From Streptomyces qaidamensis (GTDB lineage Bacteria; Actinomycetota; Actinomycetes; Streptomycetales; Streptomycetaceae), in the NCBI RefSeq assembly GCF_001611795.1, contig NZ_CP015098.1, forward strand, positions 8,494,001-8,558,000: a stretch of 64,000 nt of DNA, in the 5' to 3' direction. Numbering within the stretch: position 1 is the first letter of the stretch; each line of letters begins with the position of its first letter. Shown here one piece after another: positions 25,028 to 33,793 of the stretch. Both the position numbers and the translations under genes were made by a program. The notes under the pieces are model-generated. The model saw nothing but the letters and a program-made list of their open reading frames with translations. It made no database searches and had not been told where the DNA came from.

Positions 25028-26536
25028 ATGACGACCACGAACCTCCGCATCAGCGGCCTGACGAAGTCCTTCGGCGGCGTCAGGGCCCTCGACGGTGTCG
25101 ACCTCACCGTCCCCGCCGGGCAGGTGCACGCCCTGCTCGGCCACAACGGCGCCGGCAAGTCCACCCTCATCAAGTGCCTGGGCGGCGCCTACCCGCCCGA
25201 CGCCGGCACCATCGAGGTCGGCGGGACGTCGTACACCCGGCTCACCCCACGCGAGTCCATCGCGTCCGGCGTGGCGATCATCTTCCAGACGCTCAGCGTG
25301 GTCGACGCTCTGACCGTGGCGGAGAACATCTTCCTCGGCCAGGAGTGGACCCGGCACGGCCGCATCGACCGGCGCGCCCAGGAGGAGGTCGCCGCCGGGC
25401 TGCTGGAGCGGGTGGCCGCGAAGTGCTCCCCGCGCGACCGGGTGGGTGATCTGCCCATGGGACAGCGCCAGTTGGTGGAGATCGCCAAGGCCCTCAGCCG
25501 CAGCGCCGCCGTCCTCGTCCTCGACGAACCGACCGCCGCCCTGTCCGGCGCGGAGACCGACGCCCTGGCGGAACGCGTCGAGGACCTGCGCGCCCAGGGC
25601 CTGGCCATCGTCTACGTCACCCACCTCCTGGGGGAGGTGGAACGGCTCGCGGACGCCGTGACCGTGCTGCGGGACGGCCGGGTGGCCCACCACGCGACGG
25701 TTGCGGGGCAGAAGAGGCGCGACCTGGTGGAGGCGATCGCGGGACGGCCGACGGAGACCGTGGGGAAGTCGCGACGACCTCCCACCCCGCCCCGGCTCGT
25801 CGCCGAAGGGCTGCAGGGACCCGGCTTCGGCCCCGTCGACCTCACCGTCGCCGCAGGCGAGCGCGTCGGCCTGTTCGGGCTCATCGGCTCGGGCCGCACC
25901 CGCGTCCTGGAGACCCTCTACGGCAGGCGCCGCGCCACCGGCGGCACGATCCGCGTCGGCGACCGCACCGTCACCCCCGCGCGACCCGCCGACGCGCTCG
26001 CCGCCGGGATCGCGCTCGTCCCCGCGGACCGGCGGGCCCAGGGCCTGTTCCCCTCGATGACCGCGCAGGACAACGCGCTGCTGCCCTCCGTCCAGCCCCT
26101 GTCCCGCCACGGGCTGCGGGCGTTGCGCTCCGAGCGGCGGGTGTTCGGCGCGCTGGCCACGGCCGTCGGACTGCGCCCGGCCCGGCCCCGGCTGCCGGCG
26201 GGCGCGTTCTCCGGCGGCAACCAGCAGAAGCTCGTCCTCGGCCGGTGGATCAACGAGGCCCGGCACGTGGACGTGCTGCTGCTGGACGAGCCGACCCAGG
26301 GTGTCGACGTGGGGGCACGGCAGGAGATCTACCGGGTCGTCTCCGCACACGCCGAGGAACGCGGCACCGCCGTGCTGTTCGCCTCCAGCGACCCCGAGGA
26401 GATCGTGGCGCTCGCCGACCGCTGCCTGATCGTCGCCCGGGGCCGGATCGTGGGCGAACTCTCCGGCGCCGAACTCACCGAACAGGCCCTGCTGTCGGCC
26501 GTTCACGACCCCCTGACCGCCGAAGGAGCAGCATGA
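25028..26536 (+). CDS. sugar-type ABC transporter ATP-binding protein, two ABC domains (RbsA-like)
   Basis: The 502-residue protein is a tandem ATPase like RbsA/MglA. Domain 1 has a canonical Walker A, GHNGAGKST (39-46), and an altered signature (MGQRQLVEIAKAL). Domain 2 has a degenerate P-loop (GLIGSGRTR) but the standard FSGGNQQK signature and LLLDEPTQGVDVG. This asymmetry is normal for the family. It starts 11 nt after the binding-protein gene and overlaps the permease start by 4 nt (ATGA), giving one import operon. Confidence 0.93.
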   Translation: MTTTNLRISGLTKSFGGVRALDGVDLTVPAGQVHALLGHNGAGKSTLIKCLGGAYPPDAGTIEVGGTSYTRLTPRESIASGVAIIFQTLSVVDALTVAENIFLGQEWTRHGRIDRRAQEEVAAGLLERVAAKCSPRDRVGDLPMGQRQLVEIAKALSRSAAVLVLDEPTAALSGAETDALAERVEDLRAQGLAIVYVTHLLGEVERLADAVTVLRDGRVAHHATVAGQKRRDLVEAIAGRPTETVGKSRRPPTPPRLVAEGLQGPGFGPVDLTVAAGERVGLFGLIGSGRTRVLETLYGRRRATGGTIRVGDRTVTPARPADALAAGIALVPADRRAQGLFPSMTAQDNALLPSVQPLSRHGLRALRSERRVFGALATAVGLRPARPRLPAGAFSGGNQQKLVLGRWINEARHVDVLLLDEPTQGVDVGARQEIYRVVSAHAEERGTAVLFASSDPEEIVALADRCLIVARGRIVGELSGAELTEQALLSAVHDPLTAEGAA

Positions 26537-27516
26537 CCACCGCCGACCCGGCCCTCCCGCGGCCCCGCCCGATCACCACCGGCGGGCTCGCCGCCGTACG
26601 CCGCAACCCGCTCCTCGTCGTGCTCGTCGCGATGGTGCTGGTCTTCCAGCTGACCACGGGCAGCTTCCTCGACCCGGCCAACCTGAGCGGCATCGCCACC
26701 GACGCCGCGACCCTCGCCATCGTCGCCGTCCCCCTGGCCCTGCTCGTCATCAGCGGCTACCTCGACCTGTCGGTCGGTTCCACGCTCGCCCTCGGCGGGC
26801 TGGTCGGGGGCTGGCTCGCCGGGCAGCACCACCAGTCGCCCGCCGTCGCCCTGCTCGGGGCTCTCGCGGCCGGGGCACTGGTCGGCGCGGTGAACGGCGT
26901 CCTGTGCTGCTACTTCGGGCTGTCCGCGTTCATCGTCACCCTGGGCATGCTGACCGCCGTGCGCGGCCTGGCACAGCAGCTGTTCCCGCTGCCGCTCAGC
27001 GGCTTCGGCTCCGGCTTCGCCTGGATCGGCGGGGCCCGCGTCGCCGGGATCGCCGCGCCGGTCGTCATCGCGGCGCTCGTGCTGGCCGCGGGCGCCCTGT
27101 TCCTCGCCATCACCCCGGCCGGCCGGCACGTCTTCGCCATCGGCGTCAACCGTGAGGCCGCCCACCTCTCCGGCATCCACATCCGCCGCACCCCGTTCGC
27201 GCTGTTCGTCGCCACCGGTGTCGCCGCCGCCCTGGCCGGGGCCATCAAGGCGTCGGTGCTCGACAGCGTGGTCGCCGGCACCTCCGGCGCCGGGTTCGAA
27301 CTGACCGTGCTCACCGCGGTGCTGCTCGGCGGCGTCGCCCTCACCGGCGGCTCCGGATCCATCCTCGGCGTCCTGCTCGGCGTGCTCTTCCTCGGTGGCC
27401 TGCAGAACGGCCTGACCCTGCTGAACGTGCCGACGTTCTGGCAGCAGATGGCCCAGGGCACCGCGCTGGTGGCCGGCGCGGCCCTGGCGTACTTCGCACC
27501 CCGCACCGGGCGCTGA
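26533..27516 (+). CDS. ABC transporter permease (RbsC-like)
   Basis: A 327-residue membrane protein with about 8-10 hydrophobic segments. The BPD_transp_2 signatures SGYLDLSVGSTLALGG and GGVALTGGSGSILG are both present. It forms the channel with the preceding ATPase, presumably as a homodimer because only one permease is encoded. The ATG overlaps the ATPase stop. The amidohydrolase gene begins about 30 nt downstream, in the same direction. Confidence 0.92.
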   Translation: MTTADPALPRPRPITTGGLAAVRRNPLLVVLVAMVLVFQLTTGSFLDPANLSGIATDAATLAIVAVPLALLVISGYLDLSVGSTLALGGLVGGWLAGQHHQSPAVALLGALAAGALVGAVNGVLCCYFGLSAFIVTLGMLTAVRGLAQQLFPLPLSGFGSGFAWIGGARVAGIAAPVVIAALVLAAGALFLAITPAGRHVFAIGVNREAAHLSGIHIRRTPFALFVATGVAAALAGAIKASVLDSVVAGTSGAGFELTVLTAVLLGGVALTGGSGSILGVLLGVLFLGGLQNGLTLLNVPTFWQQMAQGTALVAGAALAYFAPRTGR

Positions 27517-27546
27517 CCCACCCACCCCACTGAAATGAGGTCATCC

Positions 27547-29244
27547 GTGAGCGACACCGCTCCCACGCTCGTTCTGACCGGCGGTCAGGTCCTCACCGTC
27601 GACGCCGGGTTCTCCGTCGCCGAGGGCGTGGCCGTGCGCGGCCGGGACATCCTCGCCGTCGGCAGCGACGCGGAGATGCGCGCCCTGGCCGGTCCAGGCA
27701 CCCGGATCGTCGAACTGGGTGGCCGGACCGTGCTGCCCGGCATCAACGACTCGCATCTGCACGGAGCCGCCTACGGCATGACGAAACCGCCGTTCGCCCT
27801 CGACGTCGGCCACCCGTCGGTCGGTTCCATCGCCGACATCGCGGCGGTCGTCCGCCGAGCGGCACACGAGACCCCGGAGGGCGACTGGATCATCGGCCTG
27901 GGCTGGGACCCCGGCTACCTCGCCGAGTGCCTCGCCGACCCGGGCCGCTTCCCGCACCGGCGGGACCTGGACGCGGTGGCCCCCGGCCACCCGGTCTGCC
28001 TGACCGACTTCTCCTCGCACATGGTGTGGGTCAACTCCGAGGCGCTGCGCCGCTGCGGCCTCGGCGCCGGCACCCCGGCCCCGCCCGGCGGTGTCATCGA
28101 CCACGACCCCGACGGCCGTCCCACCGGCATCCTGCGGGAAGCCGCCGGACGGCTCGTCCAGGCCGAACTGCCCACCCCGACCCAGGCCCAGCGCCGCCGG
28201 GCCGTCCAGGGCGTGATCCGCGAGCTGCACTCCCGCGGCATCACCAGCTACACCGAGCCCGGCCTCGGCCCGGGCGGCGCCGGCTCCCTCTTCGGCGGCC
28301 TCAGCACCGACAACTGGACCGCCTACGCCGACCTCGCCGCGAGCGGAGAACTCCAGGCCCGCGTCAGCGTCCTGCTGCTGCCCGCCCCCATGGGCGGCTC
28401 CGCCGACGACGTCCGCAAGGGGCTGGCCGAACTGCGCCGCCCCGAGTCGGCCGACCCCCGGCTGCTGCGGGCCATCGGGGTCAAGATCTTCGCCGACGGG
28501 GTGCCGCCCAACCGCACGGCCTGGATGAGCGAGCCGTACCCGGAGGGCGGTCACGGTGCCCTGTGCGTGCACGGTGACACGCCCGCACTCCAGGTGCACG
28601 AACTGCGCGAGATGATCAGGCTCGGCCACGAGGCCGGCTTCCAGCTCGGCGTGCACGTCACCGGCGACCGGGCCATCGACCTCGTGGTGGACGCATTCCT
28701 CGCCGCGAACACGGCCGCACCCCGCCCCGACGCCCGCCACTACGTGATCCACGGCGACTTCATCAGCTCCGGCAGCCTCGCCAAGCTCGCCGCGCACGGC
28801 TACGGCGTCAACATGAACCCCGCCATCAAGTGGACGATCTCCGACCTGATGGACGAGGTCGTCGGCCCCGAACGCTCCGCCTACCAGTGGCCGGTGCGCT
28901 CCGCGCTCGACGCCGGGGTACGGGTCTGCGCCAGCTCCGACGCGCCGATCACCGAGCCCGACTGGCGTCAGGGGGTGGCCTCGATGATGCTGCGCGAGTC
29001 CAAGGCCAGCGGCCGCCCGAGCGGCCCCGAGCAGTGCGTACCGCTCGCCGACGCCCTGCGGGCCTACACGTCCACCGCCGCCTGGCAGGACTTCGCCGAC
29101 GGCTGGAAGGGCACTCTGGAACCGGGCCGGGCCGCCGACCTGTGCGTCCTGGACCGGCCGCTGCTCGATCTCGACCCGCACGAGATCACGCAGGTGCAGG
29201 TGGATCTCACGGTGTTCGACGGGCAGGTCGTCTTCGAACGGTGA
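27547..29244 (+). CDS. amidohydrolase family protein (YtcJ-like)
   Basis: A 565-residue metal-dependent hydrolase. NDSHLHGAAYG carries the HxH metal motif after the first strand, GDRAIDLVVDA and HYVIHGDFI give later His ligands, and SSDAPITEPDW has the catalytic Asp. Length and layout match the YtcJ/amidohydrolase-3 group. GTG 27547 is chosen because TGAGG lies 6 nt upstream; ATG 27535 is possible but lacks a site. It ends the ABC importer operon, so it may hydrolyse the imported compound, perhaps an amide or N-acyl amine that releases the island's amine. That is an inference. Confidence 0.85.
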   Translation: MSDTAPTLVLTGGQVLTVDAGFSVAEGVAVRGRDILAVGSDAEMRALAGPGTRIVELGGRTVLPGINDSHLHGAAYGMTKPPFALDVGHPSVGSIADIAAVVRRAAHETPEGDWIIGLGWDPGYLAECLADPGRFPHRRDLDAVAPGHPVCLTDFSSHMVWVNSEALRRCGLGAGTPAPPGGVIDHDPDGRPTGILREAAGRLVQAELPTPTQAQRRRAVQGVIRELHSRGITSYTEPGLGPGGAGSLFGGLSTDNWTAYADLAASGELQARVSVLLLPAPMGGSADDVRKGLAELRRPESADPRLLRAIGVKIFADGVPPNRTAWMSEPYPEGGHGALCVHGDTPALQVHELREMIRLGHEAGFQLGVHVTGDRAIDLVVDAFLAANTAAPRPDARHYVIHGDFISSGSLAKLAAHGYGVNMNPAIKWTISDLMDEVVGPERSAYQWPVRSALDAGVRVCASSDAPITEPDWRQGVASMMLRESKASGRPSGPEQCVPLADALRAYTSTAAWQDFADGWKGTLEPGRAADLCVLDRPLLDLDPHEITQVQVDLTVFDGQVVFER

Positions 29245-29251
29245 GCCCTGC

Positions 29252-30133
29252 TCAGGCCGTTCGCACCGCCGTCCGCCGCGCCCCCCACCGCCGGTTCCGG
29301 TACCGGCCGGCCACCCGGCACACCGCGTAGAGCGTGAACGAGATCGTCGTGACGTAGGGGCTGATGGGGACGCTGCTGCCCAGGGCCAGCAGGATGCCGC
29401 CCTCGATCGAGGCCACGGCGAACAGCACGCTCAGCACGGGCAGCAGCACGGGCGAGGCGGTGACGCGGGCGGCCGCCGCGGCCGGGGTGACGACGAGGGA
29501 CAGCACCAGCAGCGCGCCGACGATCTGTACCGACAGGGCGACCGCGAGCCCGAGGACCAGCATGAACGCGAAGGACAGCCCACGCACCGGCACCCCGCGA
29601 GCCTCGGCCACGTCCGGATCGGTGCTGGCGAAGGCGAGCGGACGCCACATGACCGCCAGGGCCACCAGCACCAGGACGGAGGTGCCGAGCAGCCACGACA
29701 TCTGCGGGGTGTCCACGGCCACGATCTGCCCGGTGAGCAGCCCGAACTTGTTGGCCGCCCGGCCCTTGTAGAGGGCGAGGAAGAGCACGCCGAGTCCCAG
29801 GCCGAACGGCATGATGATGCCGATCACCGAGTTGCGGTCCCGGGCCCGTGTCCCGAGGACGCCGATGGCGCCGGCCGCGAGGAGCGAGCCGACGATCGAG
29901 CCTGCCACGATGTTCGTGTCCAGCAGCAGTGCCGCCGACGCGCCCGCGAAGGACAGTTCGCTGATGCCGTGCACCGCGAACGGCAGGTCCCGCATCAGGA
30001 CGAACACCCCGGCCAGCCCGCCCACCAGACCCAGCGCCACGCCGGCGACGAGGGAGTTGCGGACCAGGGCGAGGAGTTCGCCGTAGTCGGTGAAGTCGAA
30101 GATCTGGTGCCAGATCCCGTCGGCGAGTGTCAT
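29252..30133 (-). CDS. metal ABC transporter permease (ZnuB/MntB type)
   Basis: A 293-residue ABC-3 family permease with about eight membrane helices. PFAVHGISELSFAGASAALLL-type sequence near residues 50-70 and the late SLVVTPAAAAARVT segment are typical. It overlaps the ATPase stop by 4 nt (ATGA), the third gene of a binding-protein, ATPase and permease operon for zinc or manganese. Zur-like boxes in front of the operon favour zinc. The tail is Arg-rich. It converges closely on the amidohydrolase gene. Confidence 0.88.
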   Translation of the reverse strand: MTLADGIWHQIFDFTDYGELLALVRNSLVAGVALGLVGGLAGVFVLMRDLPFAVHGISELSFAGASAALLLDTNIVAGSIVGSLLAAGAIGVLGTRARDRNSVIGIIMPFGLGLGVLFLALYKGRAANKFGLLTGQIVAVDTPQMSWLLGTSVLVLVALAVMWRPLAFASTDPDVAEARGVPVRGLSFAFMLVLGLAVALSVQIVGALLVLSLVVTPAAAAARVTASPVLLPVLSVLFAVASIEGGILLALGSSVPISPYVTTISFTLYAVCRVAGRYRNRRWGARRTAVRTA

Positions 30134-30975
30134 GAGCGCACTCCGTCCTTCTCCTGAAGTCCGGGGTGGTGCGGCGGGACAGCCGTCTCGTCGGGTGCTC
30201 CGGCCACCACCACCCGGCCCCGGACGCGCACCACGTCGACCTGGGTGCCGTAGAGGCGGGACAGCGACTCGGAGGTCAGCACCTCGTCCGGGGTGCCGAC
30301 GCGGTGACCGCCGCGGGCCAGGTACAGCACCCGGTCGGCCAGGCCCTGCACCGGGTTGATCTCGTGCGTCACGAACACCACCGCCGTGCCGTGGGAGCGG
30401 CGCCGGGCGTCGATCAGCTCGGTGACGGCCCGCTGGCGGTTCAGGTCGAGCGACAGCAGCGGCTCGTCGCACAGCAGGAGGCTGGGGTCGGTCGCCAGGG
30501 CCTGCCCGATGCGCACACGCTGCCGCTCGCCGCCGGAGAGCATGCCGAGCGGGACGTCGGCGTAGGCCGAGGCGCCGACCGACTCCAGGATCTCGTCCAC
30601 CCGGCGGCGGACCGGGCCGGTGCGCCGCCGCGGCCCGAAGCGGTGGCCGTCGATGCCGAACTGTACGAGGTCGCGGGCGCGCAGCATGGCCTGCGCGGAC
30701 AGCGCCGCCTGCTGCGGTATGTAGCCGATGTGCCGGGCGGCCTGACGCGGGGGCCCGCCGAGGACCGTCAGCGTGCCCGCGGACAGCGGCTGACGGCCCA
30801 GCAGGGCCCGGACGAAGCTGGTCTTGCCCGCACCGTTCGGGCCCAGCACGGCCAGGAACTCCCCGGGCCGTACCTCCAGGTCGAGACCGCTCCACACCTC
30901 GCGCTCGCCGTAGGACAGGGCGGCTGCGCGCAGCGCGACGACCGGCGTGCCGTCCTGCCGGGGTATCGGCGTCAC
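30130..30975 (-). CDS. metal ABC transporter ATP-binding protein (ZnuC/MntA type)
   Basis: The 281-residue ATPase has Walker A GPNGAGKTS (about 44-52), signature LSGGERQRVRIGQAL, Walker B LLLCDEPLL and the switch His in FVTHE. The family powers zinc or manganese import. Its GTG overlaps the binding-protein stop by 4 nt. A C-terminal Arg/Pro-rich tail of about 30 residues goes beyond the usual family length. Confidence 0.9.
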   Translation of the reverse strand: MTPIPRQDGTPVVALRAAALSYGEREVWSGLDLEVRPGEFLAVLGPNGAGKTSFVRALLGRQPLSAGTLTVLGGPPRQAARHIGYIPQQAALSAQAMLRARDLVQFGIDGHRFGPRRRTGPVRRRVDEILESVGASAYADVPLGMLSGGERQRVRIGQALATDPSLLLCDEPLLSLDLNRQRAVTELIDARRRSHGTAVVFVTHEINPVQGLADRVLYLARGGHRVGTPDEVLTSESLSRLYGTQVDVVRVRGRVVVAGAPDETAVPPHHPGLQEKDGVRS

Positions 30976-31892
30976 TGGGACAGCGCGCTCGCGAGCGCGT
31001 CGACGTTGCCGGTCATCCAGCCGAGGTAGTCCTTGCCCTTCGGCAGGGTCTCCGTCACGGGCACGACGGGGATGCCTGCCGCCTTGGCCGCCGCCTCGGC
31101 CTTCTCGGTCTGCGGGCCGGAGGTCTGTTCGTTGTAGACGAGGACCTTCACCCTCTTGCCGCTGAACAGTGCGAGGCTCTCCCGGAGGACGCGCGGGGAG
31201 ACGTCGTCGCCCTCCTCGATCGCCTCGCTGAACTGTGCGGGCGTCCGGTTCACCAGGCCGCTCGCCTCGGTCATGTACAGCGGCACGGGTTCGGTGATGG
31301 CGACGCCCGCACCGCCGTGCGCCTTCTTGATCCGCGCCTCCTTCGCCTCCAGCGGCACGAGCTTCGCCTTGAAGGCGGCGGCGTTCTTCCCGAAGGCGCC
31401 GGCGTCGCCCGGGTCGGCCTTGGCGAGGGCTGCGGAGATCCGGTCGGCGACCTTGGCGACGGTGGGGAAGTCGTACCAGACGTGCTCGTTGAGCTCCCCG
31501 CCCTCGGGCGCGGTCCTGCCGGACACCTCGACGGCGTTGATCACCTCGGCGGAGTCGTTGTGCCCGCTCTTGAGCATGCGGTCGACGAAGTCGTCGTAGC
31601 CGCCGCCGTTCTCGACGACGACCTTCGCCTTGGACAGGGCCAGCTGGTTCTGGGGGTCGGCCTCGTAGGAGTGAGGGTCCTGGTCGGGGTCGCCGATGAC
31701 CGAGGTGACGTCGATCCGGTCGCCGCCTATGCGCCGGGCGATGTCGCCCCAGACGTTCGTGGAGGCGACCACGGCCACCCGGGCCGGTGCGCTCTTGGCG
31801 TCGGCGGAGTCCGTCGAGCTGCCGCAGCCCGCGAGCAGGGCCAGTGACGCGCTGGTCAGCAGCGCGAGGCGGCGGGATGTGGACAGGGACAT
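30972..31892 (-). CDS. zinc/manganese ABC transporter substrate-binding lipoprotein (ZnuA-like)
   Basis: A 306-residue cluster A-I binding protein with a lipoprotein signal (C23 in ALLAGC). Metal-ligand histidines lie in DPHSYE and NEHVWYD, and the acidic GGGYDDFVDRM segment follows the first lobe. It lacks the long His-rich loop of many ZnuA proteins, so manganese or a mixed specificity is possible. GGAGGAG before ATG 31892 sets the start. It heads a three-gene import operon whose control region has two Zur-box-like elements. Confidence 0.87.
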   Translation of the reverse strand: MSLSTSRRLALLTSASLALLAGCGSSTDSADAKSAPARVAVVASTNVWGDIARRIGGDRIDVTSVIGDPDQDPHSYEADPQNQLALSKAKVVVENGGGYDDFVDRMLKSGHNDSAEVINAVEVSGRTAPEGGELNEHVWYDFPTVAKVADRISAALAKADPGDAGAFGKNAAAFKAKLVPLEAKEARIKKAHGGAGVAITEPVPLYMTEASGLVNRTPAQFSEAIEEGDDVSPRVLRESLALFSGKRVKVLVYNEQTSGPQTEKAEAAAKAAGIPVVPVTETLPKGKDYLGWMTGNVDALASALSQ

Positions 31893-31943
31893 GGCTCCTC
31901 CAGGACGGGCGGGCACCGGGGGTTCGGCAGGGATCACGCTAGA

Positions 31944-31958
31944 TGGGAATGAATGTCA
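31944..31958 (-). promoter_or_regulatory. Zur-box-like element A
   Basis: TGGGAATGAATGTCA has the TG...CA ends and AAT core of Streptomyces 7-1-7 Zur boxes, though with several mismatches. It lies just upstream of a -10-like TAGCGT on the minus strand before the metal importer operon. Confidence 0.4.
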
Positions 31959-31967
31959 GAAGCGCAT

Positions 31968-31983
31968 CATGACCGAAGTCATG
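31968..31983. promoter_or_regulatory. CATGAC-CGAA-GTCATG palindrome
   Basis: Perfect 6-bp arms around a 4-bp centre, exactly between the two Zur-like elements in the divergent promoter region. It is a possible site for the DauR-like regulator encoded to the right. Confidence 0.4.
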
Positions 31984-31998
31984 TGAAAACCATTGCCA
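31984..31998. promoter_or_regulatory. Zur-box-like element B
   Basis: TGAAAACCATTGCCA fits the 7-1-7 Zur pattern well in the left arm and partly in the right. It lies 92 nt upstream of the metal importer and 78 nt upstream of the divergent regulator gene. Confidence 0.5.
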
Positions 31999-32075
31999 AC
32001 TGTTGGGGATTGATTGGACTGTCTATCCAAGTGCTGGACTTGTGGTCTAAGGTGGTGGGTGTGAGAGGAGACGGG

Positions 32076-32756
32076 ATGAGCAGCGGGACGAACGCCGAGC
32101 GGGACGCGATCCTGGCCGCGCTGACGCCGGTCGTGGAGGGCATCGCCGCGACCTTCGGGCCGGTGTGCGAGGTCGTGCTGCACGACTACCGGAACCCGGA
32201 GAAGTCGGTGGTCGCCGTGGCCGGTTCGGTGACGGGGCGGGCGGTCGGCGGCGCGATGAGCGAGATCGGCATGCGCGTCCTCGCCCGCGGCGACGAGGCG
32301 GCCGACGAACTGAACTACGTCACCCGCACCCGTGACGGGGGGCAGGTGAAGTCCTCGACGATCGTTCTGCGCGACTCCACGGGAGCCGTGTTCGGCGCCC
32401 TCTGCGTCAACGTGGACGTCGGTGCCGTCACCCAGGTCCACGGTCTGCTCGGCGCGCTCGCCGGGCTCGGCGCCGCCCCGGCGGAGCTGCCGACCACCAC
32501 CTTCGGCAACGACATCGACTCCGTGGTCGACGCCCTCTTCGACGCCCACCAGTCGCGGCAGCGGGGCAGCTGGGCGGAGCTCGGCCGGGAGGAGCGCGTG
32601 GAGCTGTTCGGCGGTCTGGACACCCGCGGTGTCTTCGCCGTGCGCGGCGCTGTCGAGCAGGTCGCCGCCCGGCTCGGCATCTCCCGTGCCTCCGCCTACA
32701 ACTACCTGTCCCGGGCCCGGGCGGCCCACGACACTTCCCCCGGAGGAACCGCGTGA
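32076..32756 (+). CDS. DauR/YheO-like transcriptional regulator (PAS-like plus HTH)
   Basis: The 226-residue protein has an N-terminal YheO-PAS-type domain (about 10-120, beginning AALTPVVEGIAATFGPVCEVVLHDY) and a C-terminal helix-turn-helix (FAVRGAVEQVAARLGISRASAYNYL). This layout matches DauR, which controls D-amino-acid catabolism. GAGGAG precedes ATG 32076. Its stop overlaps the dehydratase start by 4 nt, so the regulator and the PLP enzyme form an operon. TTGGA/TCCAA and CAAGT/ACTTG dyads lie upstream (32014-32042). Confidence 0.87.
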   Translation: MSSGTNAERDAILAALTPVVEGIAATFGPVCEVVLHDYRNPEKSVVAVAGSVTGRAVGGAMSEIGMRVLARGDEAADELNYVTRTRDGGQVKSSTIVLRDSTGAVFGALCVNVDVGAVTQVHGLLGALAGLGAAPAELPTTTFGNDIDSVVDALFDAHQSRQRGSWAELGREERVELFGGLDTRGVFAVRGAVEQVAARLGISRASAYNYLSRARAAHDTSPGGTA

Positions 32757-33733
32757 CGACCACCACCCCACCGGTCACCCTCGACGACGTCCGGGACGCC
32801 GCCGCCCGGCTCAAGGGCGTCGCCCACCGCACGCCCGTACTGCGCTCCCGCACCCTGGACGCGCTCGCAGGCGCCGAGATCTTCCTCAAGTGCGAGAACT
32901 TCCAGCGCGTGGGCGCCTTCAAGTTCCGCGGCGCCTACAACGCCGCCTCCCGCCTCACCCCCGAGCAGCTGTCCCGGGGCATCGCGGCCTACTCCTCCGG
33001 CAACCACGCCCAGGCCGTCGCCCTGGCCGCCCGCGAGCTGGGCACCACCGCCGTCATCGTCATGCCGGAGGACGCCCCGCCGTCGAAGCGGGCGGCCACC
33101 GCCGGCTACGGCGCGGAGATCGTCACGTACGACCGCTACACCGGTGACCGCGTCGCCATCGCCGAGGCCCTCGCCGCCGAGCGCGGCCTCGCCCTCATCC
33201 CGCCGTACGAGCATCCGCACGTCATGGCCGGACAGGGCACGGCCGCTCTCGAACTGCTCGAAGAGGTCGGGGAGTTCGGTGCGCTGCTGACGCCGGTCGG
33301 CGGCGGCGGGCTGATGGCCGGCAGCGCAACGGCCGCCAAGGGCCTGTACCCCGCCATCCGGGCCGTCGGCGTCGAGCCGGAGACCGGGGACGACACGAAG
33401 CGCTCGCTGGAGGCGGGCCGGCGCGTCAGCATCCCGGTCCCGCGCACCATCGCCGACGGCCAGGCCCTGCACACCCCCGGGGAGCTGACCTTCTCGGTCA
33501 ACCGGCGGCTCCTCGATGACGTCGTGCTGGTCACCGACGACGAGATCCGGGACGCGATGCGCTTTGCCTTCGAACGCCTGAAGATCGTCGTCGAGCCGAG
33601 CGGCGCCACCCCGCTGGCCGCCCTGATCAACGGCCGGGCGGGCGCACTGCCGCGCCGGGTCGGCGTGATCATCTCCGGCGGCAACATCGACGCCGGGCGC
33701 TTCGCCGAGCTGTGCCGCAGCGGCGCGCGCTGA
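32753..33733 (+). CDS. threonine/serine dehydratase-type PLP enzyme
   Basis: A 326-residue fold-type II PLP enzyme with the Schiff-base K57 in FKFRGAYN, SGNHAQ for the substrate carboxylate and the glycine loop GGGGLMAG for the PLP phosphate. It lacks the C-terminal ACT-like domain of biosynthetic IlvA. Candidates are catabolic serine/threonine dehydratase, threo-3-hydroxyaspartate ammonia-lyase or serine racemase. Coupling to a DauR-like regulator suggests hydroxy-amino-acid or D-amino-acid catabolism. GTG overlaps the regulator's stop. Confidence 0.88.
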   Translation: MTTTTPPVTLDDVRDAAARLKGVAHRTPVLRSRTLDALAGAEIFLKCENFQRVGAFKFRGAYNAASRLTPEQLSRGIAAYSSGNHAQAVALAARELGTTAVIVMPEDAPPSKRAATAGYGAEIVTYDRYTGDRVAIAEALAAERGLALIPPYEHPHVMAGQGTAALELLEEVGEFGALLTPVGGGGLMAGSATAAKGLYPAIRAVGVEPETGDDTKRSLEAGRRVSIPVPRTIADGQALHTPGELTFSVNRRLLDDVVLVTDDEIRDAMRFAFERLKIVVEPSGATPLAALINGRAGALPRRVGVIISGGNIDAGRFAELCRSGAR

Positions 33734-33793
33734 TTGGCGCGGCTCCTCGGGCGGACGGACGATGGAAGCACACCCTCACCGAGGAGGAGCGTC

